From Methanobacteriota archaeon (lineage in GTDB: Archaea > Halobacteriota > Methanosarcinia > Methanosarcinales > Methanosarcinaceae), in the NCBI GenBank assembly GCA_016841265.1, contig JAENZL010000004.1:68268-132267 (forward strand): a stretch of DNA of 64,000 bases. The letters are read 5' to 3'. This document shows, piece by piece, positions 36,344 to 44,990 of the stretch. The notes under the pieces were generated by a model that saw nothing but the letters and a program-made list of their open reading frames with translations, made no database searches and had not been told where the DNA came from. The position numbers were made by a program, and so were the translations under genes. How positions within the stretch are numbered: the stretch's first letter is position 1; each line of letters opens with the position of its first letter.

Positions 36344-37522
36344 TCATTCCGGCCCCTGTCCCAGGATGTTCCTTTTAATCCAGAGCCTGAACACGTTATC
36401 TGTTATCTCGTACAGGCCTTCTTTTGGTTTGCTGACCGTCATTGTGCTGTAGAGATCCCGCATGGAGGTTGTGAGGGAGGAGGCGGGTGTATCCATGTCC
36501 TGAGCGATCTGGCTTAGACGCCTTTGCTTTTCGGCGGAGAGGTATTTAAGGACCTTTTTTTGCTGTTCGCTGAATTTTTCCATGTAGCGGGCTTCGTATT
36601 CGCTGTCGAATTCTTCAAGCATTGCGGAAAAAGCCCGGTCTACGTCTTCGGAGCCTATCCGAGTCTTTTCTTCGAGGAAAGCGTCCTGGTAGAGCAGGAA
36701 GCCGAGTTTCTGGAAGTAAAAGGGGAAGCCTCCGGTTAGCTCGTGGATTTTTTCAAGAGCCTGTTCCGAGATTTTGATTTTCCTTGTTGCGAGCCGGCTC
36801 CGGATGTATTTTTTAACATCGGCTTCCTGTATCGGTTTGAGTTCGGTTCTGGCGGCCATGAGGTAGAGGGGGGAGTCGGGTTTTAAGAAAATTTCATGCA
36901 AGAGGGATATGGAAGAACCTGAGAAAATATACCTGACCTCCGGATGCCTGTCCATCCGGCTTTTCAGCGTATTGAAGACGCTGCCGTTAAACCGGCTGAG
37001 TTCCTGGAACTCGTCAAAAGCTATCAATACAGGCTCTTTTTTTTCATGAGAGAAGCTTTCAATAAACTCAAAAGTTTCCGTTATCAGGTCCTCCCCTTCC
37101 AGTTCATTGTCCCGGAACTTGAGGTAGACCTTTCCCACATGTTCTATACTACCTCCGATTTCTGCAAGGGTCCCGTAAGCTGCCGTAATTTTATCCCTGA
37201 AGATTCCGGAAAACTTCCGGGCAAGCCCCCTGACCCTGTGTTTTTCTTCATAAGCTTCAACCAGGGCTTGAGCCGTTACCCCGAAAAAATCAGCAAGACC
37301 TGTCATTTCCCGGCAGTTGACCGGGACAAATAGGACTTCTTTTTCCACTGCAGATTTGAGGTTTCCGAGCAGGGACGTTTTTCCGATCCTGCGCGGACCT
37401 ATGATCACATTGTTCTGGGCCTGTTCCAGGATGTCCAGTGTCAACTTTTGAATCTCCCGCTCCCTTCCGATAAAGTACGGAGGCTCCACTTCCCCTCCAA
37501 CCACAAACACCTTTTCGGCCAT
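36344..37522 (-). CDS. Archaeal AAA+ ATPase (STAND/MNS-like) with winged-helix C-terminus
   Basis: 392 residues. 'YFIGREREIQKLTLDILE' start, Walker A 'VIIGPRRIGKTSLLG' near residue 40, Walker B 'LIAFDEFQELSRF' near residue 165, sensor 'YIFSGSSISLLHEIF', then 'LTGGFPFYFQKLG' and a C-terminal winged helix (residues ~310-385) ending 'FRLWIKRNIL'. This large archaeal family has no single known function; members occur in mobile and defence regions. The gene is bracketed by repeat copies A and B and has an inverted-repeat operator upstream. Confidence 0.85.
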   Translation of the reverse strand: MAEKVFVVGGEVEPPYFIGREREIQKLTLDILEQAQNNVIIGPRRIGKTSLLGNLKSAVEKEVLFVPVNCREMTGLADFFGVTAQALVEAYEEKHRVRGLARKFSGIFRDKITAAYGTLAEIGGSIEHVGKVYLKFRDNELEGEDLITETFEFIESFSHEKKEPVLIAFDEFQELSRFNGSVFNTLKSRMDRHPEVRYIFSGSSISLLHEIFLKPDSPLYLMAARTELKPIQEADVKKYIRSRLATRKIKISEQALEKIHELTGGFPFYFQKLGFLLYQDAFLEEKTRIGSEDVDRAFSAMLEEFDSEYEARYMEKFSEQQKKVLKYLSAEKQRRLSQIAQDMDTPASSLTTSMRDLYSTMTVSKPKEGLYEITDNVFRLWIKRNILGQGPE

Positions 37523-37528
37523 AGAATG

Positions 37529-37580
37529 TAGTTAAATTTGACGATATTTAAATTTAACTAAGAAATTAGTAGTTAAATTT
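37529..37580 (-). promoter_or_regulatory. Inverted-repeat operator/promoter of the AAA ATPase gene
   Basis: TAGTTAAATTT (37529-37539) and AAATTTAACTA (37550-37560) are a perfect 11-bp inverted repeat around a 10-base centre; a third copy TAGTTAAATTT lies at 37570-37580. It starts seven bases from the ATG, on the promoter side. The AAATTTAACTA arm recurs at 41242-41252. Confidence 0.7.
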
Positions 37581-37619
37581 GACTAACCAACGTGAAGCAA
37601 AATAACTGATGAAAAATAA

Positions 37620-37870
37620 TAACCGGCGTGGAGGATGAGTTAAGGAAATGAAAAACAGGGCAACCGGAATACCGTACCAGACGTGTCTCACCCGAGTTCC
37701 GCTTCGGGAGCACGGGGTCCTTTTCGCTCGCTCCACTCCCTCAAGAGGACGAAAAAGCGGTGGAGGGGATCAGTTTTGAGATTTAAAAACATGGCTGCAG
37801 GAATACCGTATCAAATGTGTCTTGTCACGTTTGTGAAGCAAATGGCCTTTCCAATGCAGAACCCAAAAAT
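37620..37870. repeat. GC-rich dispersed repeat, copy B
   Basis: Imperfect copy of the element at 36034-36300 in the same orientation, with the shared blocks in partly different order and the 'GGAATACCGTA' block present twice. The terminal hairpin arms are weakened (CGTTTGTGAAGCAAATG). Lies between the AAA ATPase promoter and the truncated HRDC gene. Confidence 0.8.
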
Positions 37871-37887
37871 TGACACGCAAGAAGCTA

Positions 37888-38289
37888 CTAACAACGGCTA
37901 GCCTGAAGCGCATTCAAAGAAGTCGGCTTCGTAACCGAAATCCGGGCAAGCTGCATATTATTGCAGATAATGTACGGCGGAATCCCATCTTTCTTGCTCT
38001 CTTCTCCCCTCCACTCTTTAAGCACCTTGAACAAAGGCCAGTCAGCATCGGTAAGTATTTCCTTATACCCCTCTCCCTTCTTCGCTGCCTTTTCCACACC
38101 CTGCTTTACCTGCCCCGGAACAGAAGAAGCCCGGTATTCCGCAAGCACCGTCCAGAAAAACTCCCCTTTCCTTTCAAAAAAATTGCTCTCCCACCGCAGC
38201 ACCTCCTTATCAGCCAGAAAACCGGACATTGCCGAATCAGGGAAACTTTCGCTTTTCTCCGAATACTTTACGGTGAATATTTTCAACAT
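37888..38289 (-). pseudogene. HRDC-domain protein, apparently truncated at the C-terminus
   Basis: 133 residues from ATG 38289 (GGAAGATC upstream; 11 more in-frame codons upstream look spurious). Residues ~1-60 ('MLKIFTVKYSEKSESFPDSA', 'FFWTVLAEY') resemble the N-terminal domain of archaeal HRDC proteins. The HRDC domain begins at 'DWPLFKVLKEWR' and 'IPPYIICNNMQLARI', but stops at 'TSLNALQASRC', before the helix with the usual Gly-Lys motif. The break coincides with the edge of repeat copy B, so the 3' end was probably lost when that element arrived. It may still be expressed. Confidence 0.6.
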
Positions 38290-38318
38290 GATGGATCTTC
38301 CAGATTTTATATTAATTG

Positions 38319-38432
38319 TCACGTGCGGGGCTCAGCACCTCAGGCTCGGCGGCTTCGCACGCTTCGAGCCTTCGGGCTTCGCCGGGGTTAGTTATTACAT
38401 CCATTGTAAAGTGGTAAAGTGGTAAAGTGGAA
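38319..38432. repeat. GC-rich inverted-repeat segment and 10-bp repeats after the KAP-FGE gene
   Basis: 38320-38392 is GC-rich, with GGCTCG (38351-38356) pairing with CGAGCC (38366-38371) and several GCTTCG-type units that could form a branched hairpin. 38410-38432 holds three copies of AAAGTGGT. It begins about 45 bases after the variable-looking C-terminal codons of the KAP-FGE gene. Confidence 0.6.
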
Positions 38433-38437
38433 GGTAG

Positions 38438-40954
38438 TTACGGTTTCCTCAGAAGACGGAAGCCAACGTAGTAGACGCGGTCGTCGGGGTCGAGCCCAGA
38501 GCGGGAAGCAGACCGGCAGTGCCTGGCGTCGCTGAACCAGCTGCCGCCCCGTAAAACACGCTTGGAGCTATCTCCATCTTCCCAAGCACTACCATCAGGA
38601 GGAGCACCTTCATAATTACCATGATATTTGTCCTGAACCCATTCCCAGACATTACCATGCATATCATAAAGACCCCAAGGATTGGGCTTTTTCTGGCCTA
38701 CTGGGTGAGTACTGCCCTCTTTTCGAATCTTATCAATATTTTGATTCCATTCTTCAGAAGTCGCATAACCACTATACCAAGCATAATCCCCGAGTTTTGA
38801 CTCGTCATCCCCGAAAGAATACTTTGTATTTGTTCTGGCACGGCAGGCATATTCCCATTCAGCTTCAGAGGGCAAACGGTAATTATCAGTGCCTTTATTG
38901 AGTTTGTTTATAAACTCCTGAACATCATCCCAGGAAACAGAATCAACAGGCAGATTATTGCCTTTGAAATGGGAAGGATTACTGCCCATGACTTTTTCCC
39001 ACTGTTCCTGAGTAACCGGGTATTTACCAAGGTAAAAAGGATTTTCGATATTTACATTATGGACTGGCTTTTCATCGTCATACTCATTTGACCCCATCAT
39101 GAAATCTTCTGCAGGGATCGGAATGAATTCGATTCCATCTACAGTAATAGGCGAAAGCCCGAAAGTGCCTCCTTCAGGAGGTGCAACCACAGGTGAAATC
39201 TGCAACAACTTGCTAAAATCAAGACCTGAAAGGGTATAGTTAGCTTTCTCTTCTGAGAGATTACCCTCTTCTACACAGCCGTATTTCAATAAGCCGATTA
39301 ACTTTTCATCTTTGGTCCACTTTTTCAGGTATTCATTTTCGTTATCTTCATTTCCTAGCTTCAACGCATATTCCTGTAACTGGTCGAGAAGCTTACTGTT
39401 TGAAACGAGAGCTGAAATGAGTAAGTTCCACTGTATGCTTATTGCCACGAATTTTGCAAGTTTTTTGCAGTTCCACATATTTTCAGGATCTGTATCTTCG
39501 CCATAACAAAAAAGGCCCGTATTGTATCCTATAGTCCTCTGAAAACGGAACTGATTAATGAACTGTTTTATCCGACGAGGATTATTATCCAGAGCAGGAG
39601 CAACCATTTCCAAAATTATTTTTGAAGTTTCAAAATCTTCCACACAATCCTTATAGTTCCGGATTTCCTGCTTATTTGATTCTGTTACAACATTATTGGA
39701 ATCATCTGTTCCTGTTTCTTGTTCGTTATTTTTATTCAGAGAGGATTCGACATCTCCTTCAGGAGATTTATCAGGGGCAGAATCTTCCGATATACCTGAT
39801 TTGTCCACGGGTTCAGATGATTTAGAGGGAGATTCGCTTTCATCGAAGGATGTTAAAAATTTTAAAAAATCGACGCTTTTTGGGCTTGGAACTTTAAAAG
39901 GAAGCTGAATAAATTTTTCAATATAGTCATCCCCGTATTCAAGTCCTTCGACATCCAAGTATCCGATAACTTTTTCATTTTTAGCCACTAGTCCTGCAGA
40001 AATGACTTTTCTGTCCATACCTATGGAAAAATAAACATTTGTGTCATCAGAGATCATTAGGTTTAGCGCCTGCATGAGTTCAGCAGCTTTTGGAACTTCA
40101 CACCGGTCGAGGTCATCAACAAAGACATAAACTCTTGAACTTCCGGCGTAGGACTCAATTATCTTGCCGAAATCAGAATGAAAATGCTCTATGAAAGATA
40201 TGTGTTCTTTGTAATTGGGATTAGATACAAATTTACTGAAATTAAAAGGGTTCCCAACCACATCTTTAATATCTTTACCAACATACAATATCGGAAGTAT
40301 AGGAGCTATAATTTTAGTCAACGTTATCAGAAGACTACCAGATGATCCATCTATAGAATACGAAGATAAAAACACCATAAACTTTGGAATAGAATAATCG
40401 ATAAAAAACCAAACTGCGAAAATAAATAAAACGATGTGAGTAAAAATTGAATTTTTACTTTTCCATTTAAATTCAAGTCTTAGAAGCCTCAATTTTAATT
40501 GTGCCCACAGTCGCCGCTCCCAGGAAAGCTGCTCTGATAACTGCTCCATGAAATGAAGTGCAAAAGCAGCCCATAACTCGTCTTCTTTCTCATATCTCCA
40601 GCAGTTGAACCATACAGCAAAATATTTCTTTTTAGGAAATAAAGACTCCCAAAATCCACTTCCCGTTATTTCAGAGTTAGTTTCAATATCAATATGACCA
40701 TTAGCCTCTATTGTTCCAAGGTTGTCGGTTTCTAAATCGTTTAGTTCTCTAATACGATCTTTCAGTTGTTTCATGAAAGAAGATTTACCGCACCCCCACT
40801 GCCCCTCAATAGAAAGAGTGATTGGAGGTTTCGTGCCTTCGGCAGTAAGAAACTCTGCGATAGCCTCGACGTAAGGTTTGAATCCAAGTATATCTTTCTC
40901 CGCCGCAACATCATTTAAACATTCAAACGGAGATTTCGACTTTTCGCCTGCCAA
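38438..40954 (-). CDS. KAP P-loop NTPase fused to FGE-sulfatase (C-type lectin fold) domain
   Basis: 838 residues. Residues ~10-60: KAP NTPase start with Walker A 'GQWGCGKS' (51-58). Two membrane segments (~172-188 and ~207-225) interrupt the P-loop domain, as is typical of KAP. Walker B 'VYVFVDDLDRCEVPKAAELM' starts at 275. Residues ~372-430 are a Ser/Asp/Glu linker. Residues ~600-838 are an FGE-like domain ('AEDFMMGSNEYDDEKPVHNV', 'YRLPSEAEWEYACRA', 'YDMHGNVWEWVQDKYHG', 'LRGGSW'). The first of the two copper cysteines of true FGE enzymes is missing, so it is likely a binding domain. Possible membrane-linked immunity or conflict protein. Confidence 0.88.
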   Translation of the reverse strand: MAGEKSKSPFECLNDVAAEKDILGFKPYVEAIAEFLTAEGTKPPITLSIEGQWGCGKSSFMKQLKDRIRELNDLETDNLGTIEANGHIDIETNSEITGSGFWESLFPKKKYFAVWFNCWRYEKEDELWAAFALHFMEQLSEQLSWERRLWAQLKLRLLRLEFKWKSKNSIFTHIVLFIFAVWFFIDYSIPKFMVFLSSYSIDGSSGSLLITLTKIIAPILPILYVGKDIKDVVGNPFNFSKFVSNPNYKEHISFIEHFHSDFGKIIESYAGSSRVYVFVDDLDRCEVPKAAELMQALNLMISDDTNVYFSIGMDRKVISAGLVAKNEKVIGYLDVEGLEYGDDYIEKFIQLPFKVPSPKSVDFLKFLTSFDESESPSKSSEPVDKSGISEDSAPDKSPEGDVESSLNKNNEQETGTDDSNNVVTESNKQEIRNYKDCVEDFETSKIILEMVAPALDNNPRRIKQFINQFRFQRTIGYNTGLFCYGEDTDPENMWNCKKLAKFVAISIQWNLLISALVSNSKLLDQLQEYALKLGNEDNENEYLKKWTKDEKLIGLLKYGCVEEGNLSEEKANYTLSGLDFSKLLQISPVVAPPEGGTFGLSPITVDGIEFIPIPAEDFMMGSNEYDDEKPVHNVNIENPFYLGKYPVTQEQWEKVMGSNPSHFKGNNLPVDSVSWDDVQEFINKLNKGTDNYRLPSEAEWEYACRARTNTKYSFGDDESKLGDYAWYSGYATSEEWNQNIDKIRKEGSTHPVGQKKPNPWGLYDMHGNVWEWVQDKYHGNYEGAPPDGSAWEDGDSSKRVLRGGSWFSDARHCRSASRSGLDPDDRVYYVGFRLLRKP
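38460..38545 (-). other. Candidate DGR-type variable region in the FGE domain
   Basis: After the fixed 'LRGGSW', the codons at typical variable positions are TTC AGC GAC, CAC, TCC, TCT GGG CTC GAC, GAC GAC, and GTC TAC TAC, with fixed codons between (Ala-Arg, Cys-Arg-Ser-Ala, Arg, Pro, Arg, Val-Gly-Phe-Arg). Twelve of 14 end in C, as expected if each came from an AAC codon in a template. No template or reverse transcriptase is visible in the window. Confidence 0.5.
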
Positions 40955-41328
40955 AAGAATTTAGCCCCATTTTTAGTTCAGTTCCTCGAATAACCTGCGC
41001 ACAAATTTGTGAGAAAACAAGTTTTTGATCAATGTATTCCGAAGAGTATCAATATTGTTAAATTGTTTACTGGCAAGCTGTATAAATATTTATTGAAATA
41101 TCCGGATGACTGCCAGATATCATAAATTGATATTCACAGCCCCTGTTTTCAACCAGATCTTATTGTGCCCTGTGCAAAAGCCACTATGCAAAAAAAGAAA
41201 TGAATGGAGTGTTTGAGGATTATTTAAATTCAACGATATTCAAATTTAACTACGAATTTAATCGTCAATTATAACTAATTACTCCTCAAACGGTCCAGAA
41301 ACCTGCATAAACTCCCTCCGGGCATTTT
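40955..41328. promoter_or_regulatory. Spacer upstream of KAP-FGE with island motif
   Basis: 374 bases. CGATATTCAAATTTAACTA at 41234-41252 is nearly the same as CGATATTTAAATTTAACTA in the AAA ATPase operator (37542-37560). A TATA-like TATAAATATTTATTG lies near 41081. No ORF supported. Confidence 0.6.
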
Positions 41329-42849
41329 TTACCTGAAATCCCGGTTTTCGGAAATAATTCCCAGGGCTCCGGCTGCAACTCTCCTGACCTCGGGATCCAG
41401 GTCATTCAGCCTATTGACGAGTACTTCGACTGCCTTTTTATCCCCGCTTTTTCCAAGAGCCTCAGCGGCACACTTTCTTACCCAGTGGTTATTGTCATCC
41501 AGCATTTTGATTAGCGGGTCTATCACCTGCGGGGACCTGAGGTTTCCAAGGGCGTATACGGCAGTGATCCTGAGTTCGGGGTCGGGTTCTTCAAGCATCC
41601 CGAGGAGAGGCTCAAGCGCCCGTTTGTCCCCGAGCTTTCCGAGAGCGTATGCTGAAGCGTTTTTTACTTCGGGGTTGGGATCGGAGAGCTTTTTGACCAG
41701 GGGGGATACGGCCCTTTCGTCCCCGAGGTTTCCAAGAGCTTCTGCGGCATGCTTTCTGATTTCCGGATAGGGGGAGTCCAGGCTGGAAAGGAGAGGGTTC
41801 AGGGCTTTTTTATCTCCGATTTTCCCAAGAGCGGAAAGGGTTTGCTTCTGGAGTTCCAGGGAAGTGCCTGCCATCCTGACGGCTTCCCAATTATCTACCT
41901 GAGTATTTTCCAGTTTTTTGAGAAGGGCATCTACCGCATCCCGGCTGCCCAGGTTTCCGAGAGCTTCGGCTGCAGTAGCCTGGACGTCGGGGGATTTGTC
42001 GTCCAGCTTCCGGATTATAGGGTCAACTGCCCTTTCATCCCCGAGCCTGGCAAGGGCGCGGACCGCCTGCAGCCTGAGCCATTTGTCTTTGTCCTCCAGG
42101 CATCCGAGGAGTTCTCCGACCGTATCTTCGTCCCCTATCCTGCCAAGGGCCTCAACTGCAGCTTCCCTGACCCGGGAATTTTTGTCCTTCAGGCAGGAGA
42201 GCAGGGCATGTGCTGCCCTTTCGTCCCCTATGCGGCCCAGCAATTCGGCTGCAGCCAGGCGAACTTCGGGTTTTTCATCATGAAGGGCCTGGATGCACAG
42301 CTCCGTATCCCCGGCGCTGAGTCCCTCAGTTTCCGAAAGGTTCCCTTCTTTCAAGTCCCGGAGAAGGGAGGAAATATGGGCAAATTTTTCCGATGAAGTC
42401 TTCAGCCCTGAAACGTCACTCAACATCTCCAGGGACAGATAGACAATCGCGATCAGGGAGGCTATCAATGAGAGCAGGGATGCGAAAAGCAGGAGCTTTG
42501 CCTTCGTTTCCGGAGGGGAATATATGCTGAAAATGATGAGCAAGAGCCCGTTTAAGTATATGCTTCCTGCCGCTGTGTAGGATACGATTTTCAGAGGAGG
42601 TTTTAACCTGTTTGCAATCGAATGGATGCTGTCCAGATTCCTCTGCAGGGACAACGCAAAAATGGCAATAAACACGGCATATACTGCAGCTATTGACTGC
42701 ATTACGGCGGAAGGAACCCAGTAGTAATTATTCATACTCTCTGCCCCGGCCCCGGAATCATTTCCGGAAAGAGCAGCATAGCTCAAAATAATTAAAACCA
42801 AAAAGAAAAAAACTTCCAGTTTGTAGGTTTTTAGATCAGACAATTTCAT
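41329..42849 (-). CDS. Membrane-anchored HEAT-repeat protein
   Basis: 506 residues from ATG 42849. Four hydrophobic segments at about residues 12-28, 48-68, 90-110 and 116-135 anchor it. From about residue 190 to the end run about nine HEAT/PBS-lyase-type repeats, each near 31 residues with 'LG.IGDERA...L' cores, e.g. 'VREAAVEALGRIGDE', 'VQATAAEALGNLGS', 'IRKHAAEALGNLGDE'. Such scaffolds bind proteins or phycobilin-like ligands; target unknown. The frame stays open upstream to 43083 only through an A/C-rich repeat and gives a meaningless Cys/Phe tract, so this start is preferred. Confidence 0.85.
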   Translation of the reverse strand: MKLSDLKTYKLEVFFFLVLIILSYAALSGNDSGAGAESMNNYYWVPSAVMQSIAAVYAVFIAIFALSLQRNLDSIHSIANRLKPPLKIVSYTAAGSIYLNGLLLIIFSIYSPPETKAKLLLFASLLSLIASLIAIVYLSLEMLSDVSGLKTSSEKFAHISSLLRDLKEGNLSETEGLSAGDTELCIQALHDEKPEVRLAAAELLGRIGDERAAHALLSCLKDKNSRVREAAVEALGRIGDEDTVGELLGCLEDKDKWLRLQAVRALARLGDERAVDPIIRKLDDKSPDVQATAAEALGNLGSRDAVDALLKKLENTQVDNWEAVRMAGTSLELQKQTLSALGKIGDKKALNPLLSSLDSPYPEIRKHAAEALGNLGDERAVSPLVKKLSDPNPEVKNASAYALGKLGDKRALEPLLGMLEEPDPELRITAVYALGNLRSPQVIDPLIKMLDDNNHWVRKCAAEALGKSGDKKAVEVLVNRLNDLDPEVRRVAAGALGIISENRDFR

Positions 42850-42934
42850 ATTTAACTTGAGACATATATTTGAAGCATTATATAAAAACGCTGCCCGGAT
42901 TGAAGCAGAAAACCCCACAGTTTCAGAGAAGGAA

Positions 42935-43100
42935 AGAAAAACACAAAAAAATACAAAAAAACAAACACAATAAGCAAAAACAACACAACAAAAACACAAA
43001 AAACAAAAACAATAAGCAAAAACAACACAAAAACAACACAAAAACAACACAAAAAACAAAAACAATAAGCAAAAACAACACAAAAAAACAAAAAAAGAAT
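42935..43100. repeat. A/C-rich low-complexity repeat
   Basis: Iterated AACAACACAAAA and AATAAGCAAAA units, lacking G almost fully. It sits between the DUF62 gene and the HEAT gene. Confidence 0.85.
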
Positions 43101-43114
43101 TTAAATCCGGATAT

Positions 43115-43909
43115 TCACAACACCCTTATTTCCACTGGACCTCCTCTTTTAATCCCCAACTGCGACTCTGCGTTTCCCCGGTTCACTGCAAGTTCCAGAA
43201 AGCCGTGCATTCCAATCAAAGCAAGTGGTTTTCCCTGCCTGACCAGGTCATAAGTCTGCACAAAAGGAAGTTTCCAGCCGTTAACTTCCACCTTCGAGCC
43301 GAAACAGCAAAGGTCCAGAACTACTTCTTCCGGGATGTTCGTGATTATGTTTCCAAAGCTGTCTGCAAGAAGAGCTTCCCCGGAGAGAGCACTTCCATTG
43401 ACCTCGAAATTTCCGAAATTAAGGGCCGTGAAATCAGATACTTCGGGCCCCAGCTTTTCAATAGGAAGCCCGGCTGCAAGATGCTTTCCCGCGTGTGTAA
43501 AGACCTCGCTGTCGCAGACGTTTTCCGGGGATTCGGGCTCATGAGAAAGGTTCAGGTCCCTTATTTCAAATACGTTCACATTACCCAGCCGGCGGGCAGC
43601 AGGAAGCAGGAGGCCGTTGTCTGGACCGACAAAGAATTGTTTTTCACCTTTTCGCCCGGCTGCTACGGCAATGGGGCGGCAGGATTTTCCGGATTCGGAT
43701 CCGGATTCGACCACGCCCAGGTGAACGGTTTTTGCCGGGAAATAGGAGACAATGGAATAGAGGACAAAAGCCCCTTCCCGGACGGCCGACTGCGGGATCG
43801 AATGGGTTATGTCGATAATACGACCTTCGGGGATTTCCCCCTTAAGCGCGGCTTTCACGGTTGCGGGATAAAAATCCCCAAAATCAGTAGTAAGCGTTAT
43901 TAAGGACAC
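43115..43909 (-). CDS. SAM hydroxide adenosyltransferase (DUF62), copy 2
   Basis: 264 residues. 'LITLTTDFGDFYPATVKAAL', 'IIDITHSIPQSAVREGAFVL', 'AKTVHLGVVESGS' and 'FVGPDNGLLLPAARRLG' are typical of the fluorinase/chlorinase-like family whose archaeal members hydrolyse SAM to adenosine and methionine. GTG start with GGTGAT five bases upstream. The Asp of 'TDFGD' and the 'GPDNGLL' loop are kept. Lower similarity in the region around residue 70 ('SGSESGKSCRPIAVAAG') than in copy 1 suggests divergence after tandem duplication. Confidence 0.88.
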   Translation of the reverse strand: MSLITLTTDFGDFYPATVKAALKGEIPEGRIIDITHSIPQSAVREGAFVLYSIVSYFPAKTVHLGVVESGSESGKSCRPIAVAAGRKGEKQFFVGPDNGLLLPAARRLGNVNVFEIRDLNLSHEPESPENVCDSEVFTHAGKHLAAGLPIEKLGPEVSDFTALNFGNFEVNGSALSGEALLADSFGNIITNIPEEVVLDLCCFGSKVEVNGWKLPFVQTYDLVRQGKPLALIGMHGFLELAVNRGNAESQLGIKRGGPVEIRVL

Positions 43910-44067
43910 TAAAGATCACCACTCCACCTGTATTTTATAAGCGGGGAAGAATATAAGAATTCCCCACACGGGTAGTGTGCTTAAGAAAAGATCGGATTTT
44001 AAAGCCAAAATCAAGAGAAGCGAACTTCACCTGCGAGGAAGAAGGGACAGGAAATTTCAGAGGCTTT

Positions 44068-44856
44068 TCAAATCACTCTTATTTCCACAGGGTCCCCGCC
44101 TTCAATCCCGAAATAATGCGCAGCACTCCCCTGATTAACCGCAAGTTCAAGAAAGCCGTGGCTGCCGATAAGGGCAAGAGGTTCTCCTTTTCCTGCCATG
44201 CCGTAGGTCTGCACGAAAGGCACCTGCCTGCCATTTACTTCAAACAAAGAACCGTAATCACATAGTTCCAGGATCAGGTCTTCAGGGACGTTTGTGACAA
44301 CATTTCCGAAGCTGTCGGAAAAGAGCACTTCCCCGAAAACAAAGCGCCCATCGATTCCGAAGTTCCCGAAATCAAGGTCCACGAAATCCCCGGTCTTTGG
44401 TCCGACCTCCTCTACAGGGACACCCATGGAAAGGTGAGCTCCGACCGGTGCGAAGATGTCCCGGCCGTGGAAGGTTGCAGAGACTCCGGAATGGAGGATC
44501 AGGTCCAGGTTCGTGATCTCATATACTTCCATCCCCCCCAGGCGATGGGCTGCAGGGATCAGGAGCCCGTTGTCAGGGCCCACGAAAAACTGTTCATTCT
44601 CTGCGGAACCGGCTTTCACGGCAAGAGCCCGGCGGGCAGTCCCGACCCCGGGATCGACAACGCCCACATGCACGGTTTTCGCAGGAAAATAGGGCACAAG
44701 AGAATAAAGGACAAAGGCCCCTTCCCGGATTCCGGCCTGAGAAATACGGTGAGTAATGTCAACGATCTGCGCTCCGGGATTGAGACCCAGGATAACGGCT
44801 TTCATGGCTGCAGGGTAGAGGTCCCCAAAATCAGTGGTAAGTGTGATGATAGACAT
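44068..44856 (-). CDS. SAM hydroxide adenosyltransferase (DUF62), copy 1
   Basis: 262 residues, tandem paralogue of the gene at 43115 in the same direction, 158 bases upstream of it. 'IITLTTDFGDLYPAAMKAVI', 'VHVGVVDPGVGTARRALAV' and 'FVGPDNGLLIPAAHRLGG' fit the family consensus better than the other copy, so this is likely the one that keeps the ancestral activity. Confidence 0.9.
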   Translation of the reverse strand: MSIITLTTDFGDLYPAAMKAVILGLNPGAQIVDITHRISQAGIREGAFVLYSLVPYFPAKTVHVGVVDPGVGTARRALAVKAGSAENEQFFVGPDNGLLIPAAHRLGGMEVYEITNLDLILHSGVSATFHGRDIFAPVGAHLSMGVPVEEVGPKTGDFVDLDFGNFGIDGRFVFGEVLFSDSFGNVVTNVPEDLILELCDYGSLFEVNGRQVPFVQTYGMAGKGEPLALIGSHGFLELAVNQGSAAHYFGIEGGDPVEIRVI

Positions 44857-44990
44857 ATTGCGATCCCCGGTTTTAATTCAGTTTTCAAACTATAAAACCT
44901 ATTTCAGCCGGATACTCCGGCAGAAATCCAGGATGCCATTTATTTCACGGAAATTTATTCGGACGCCCTTTCTTCAACAAGCTCTCAGCT

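Noticed and set aside
42850..43083. N-terminal extension of the HEAT-repeat protein rich in Cys and Phe that looks like membrane helices
   Set aside because: It is only the translation of an A/C-rich low-complexity repeat; a good ATG lies at 42849.
36344..43083. Complete DGR with reverse transcriptase in the island
   Set aside because: No reverse transcriptase motif (such as YxDD) occurs in any frame of this region, and no template copy of the variable segment was found by eye.
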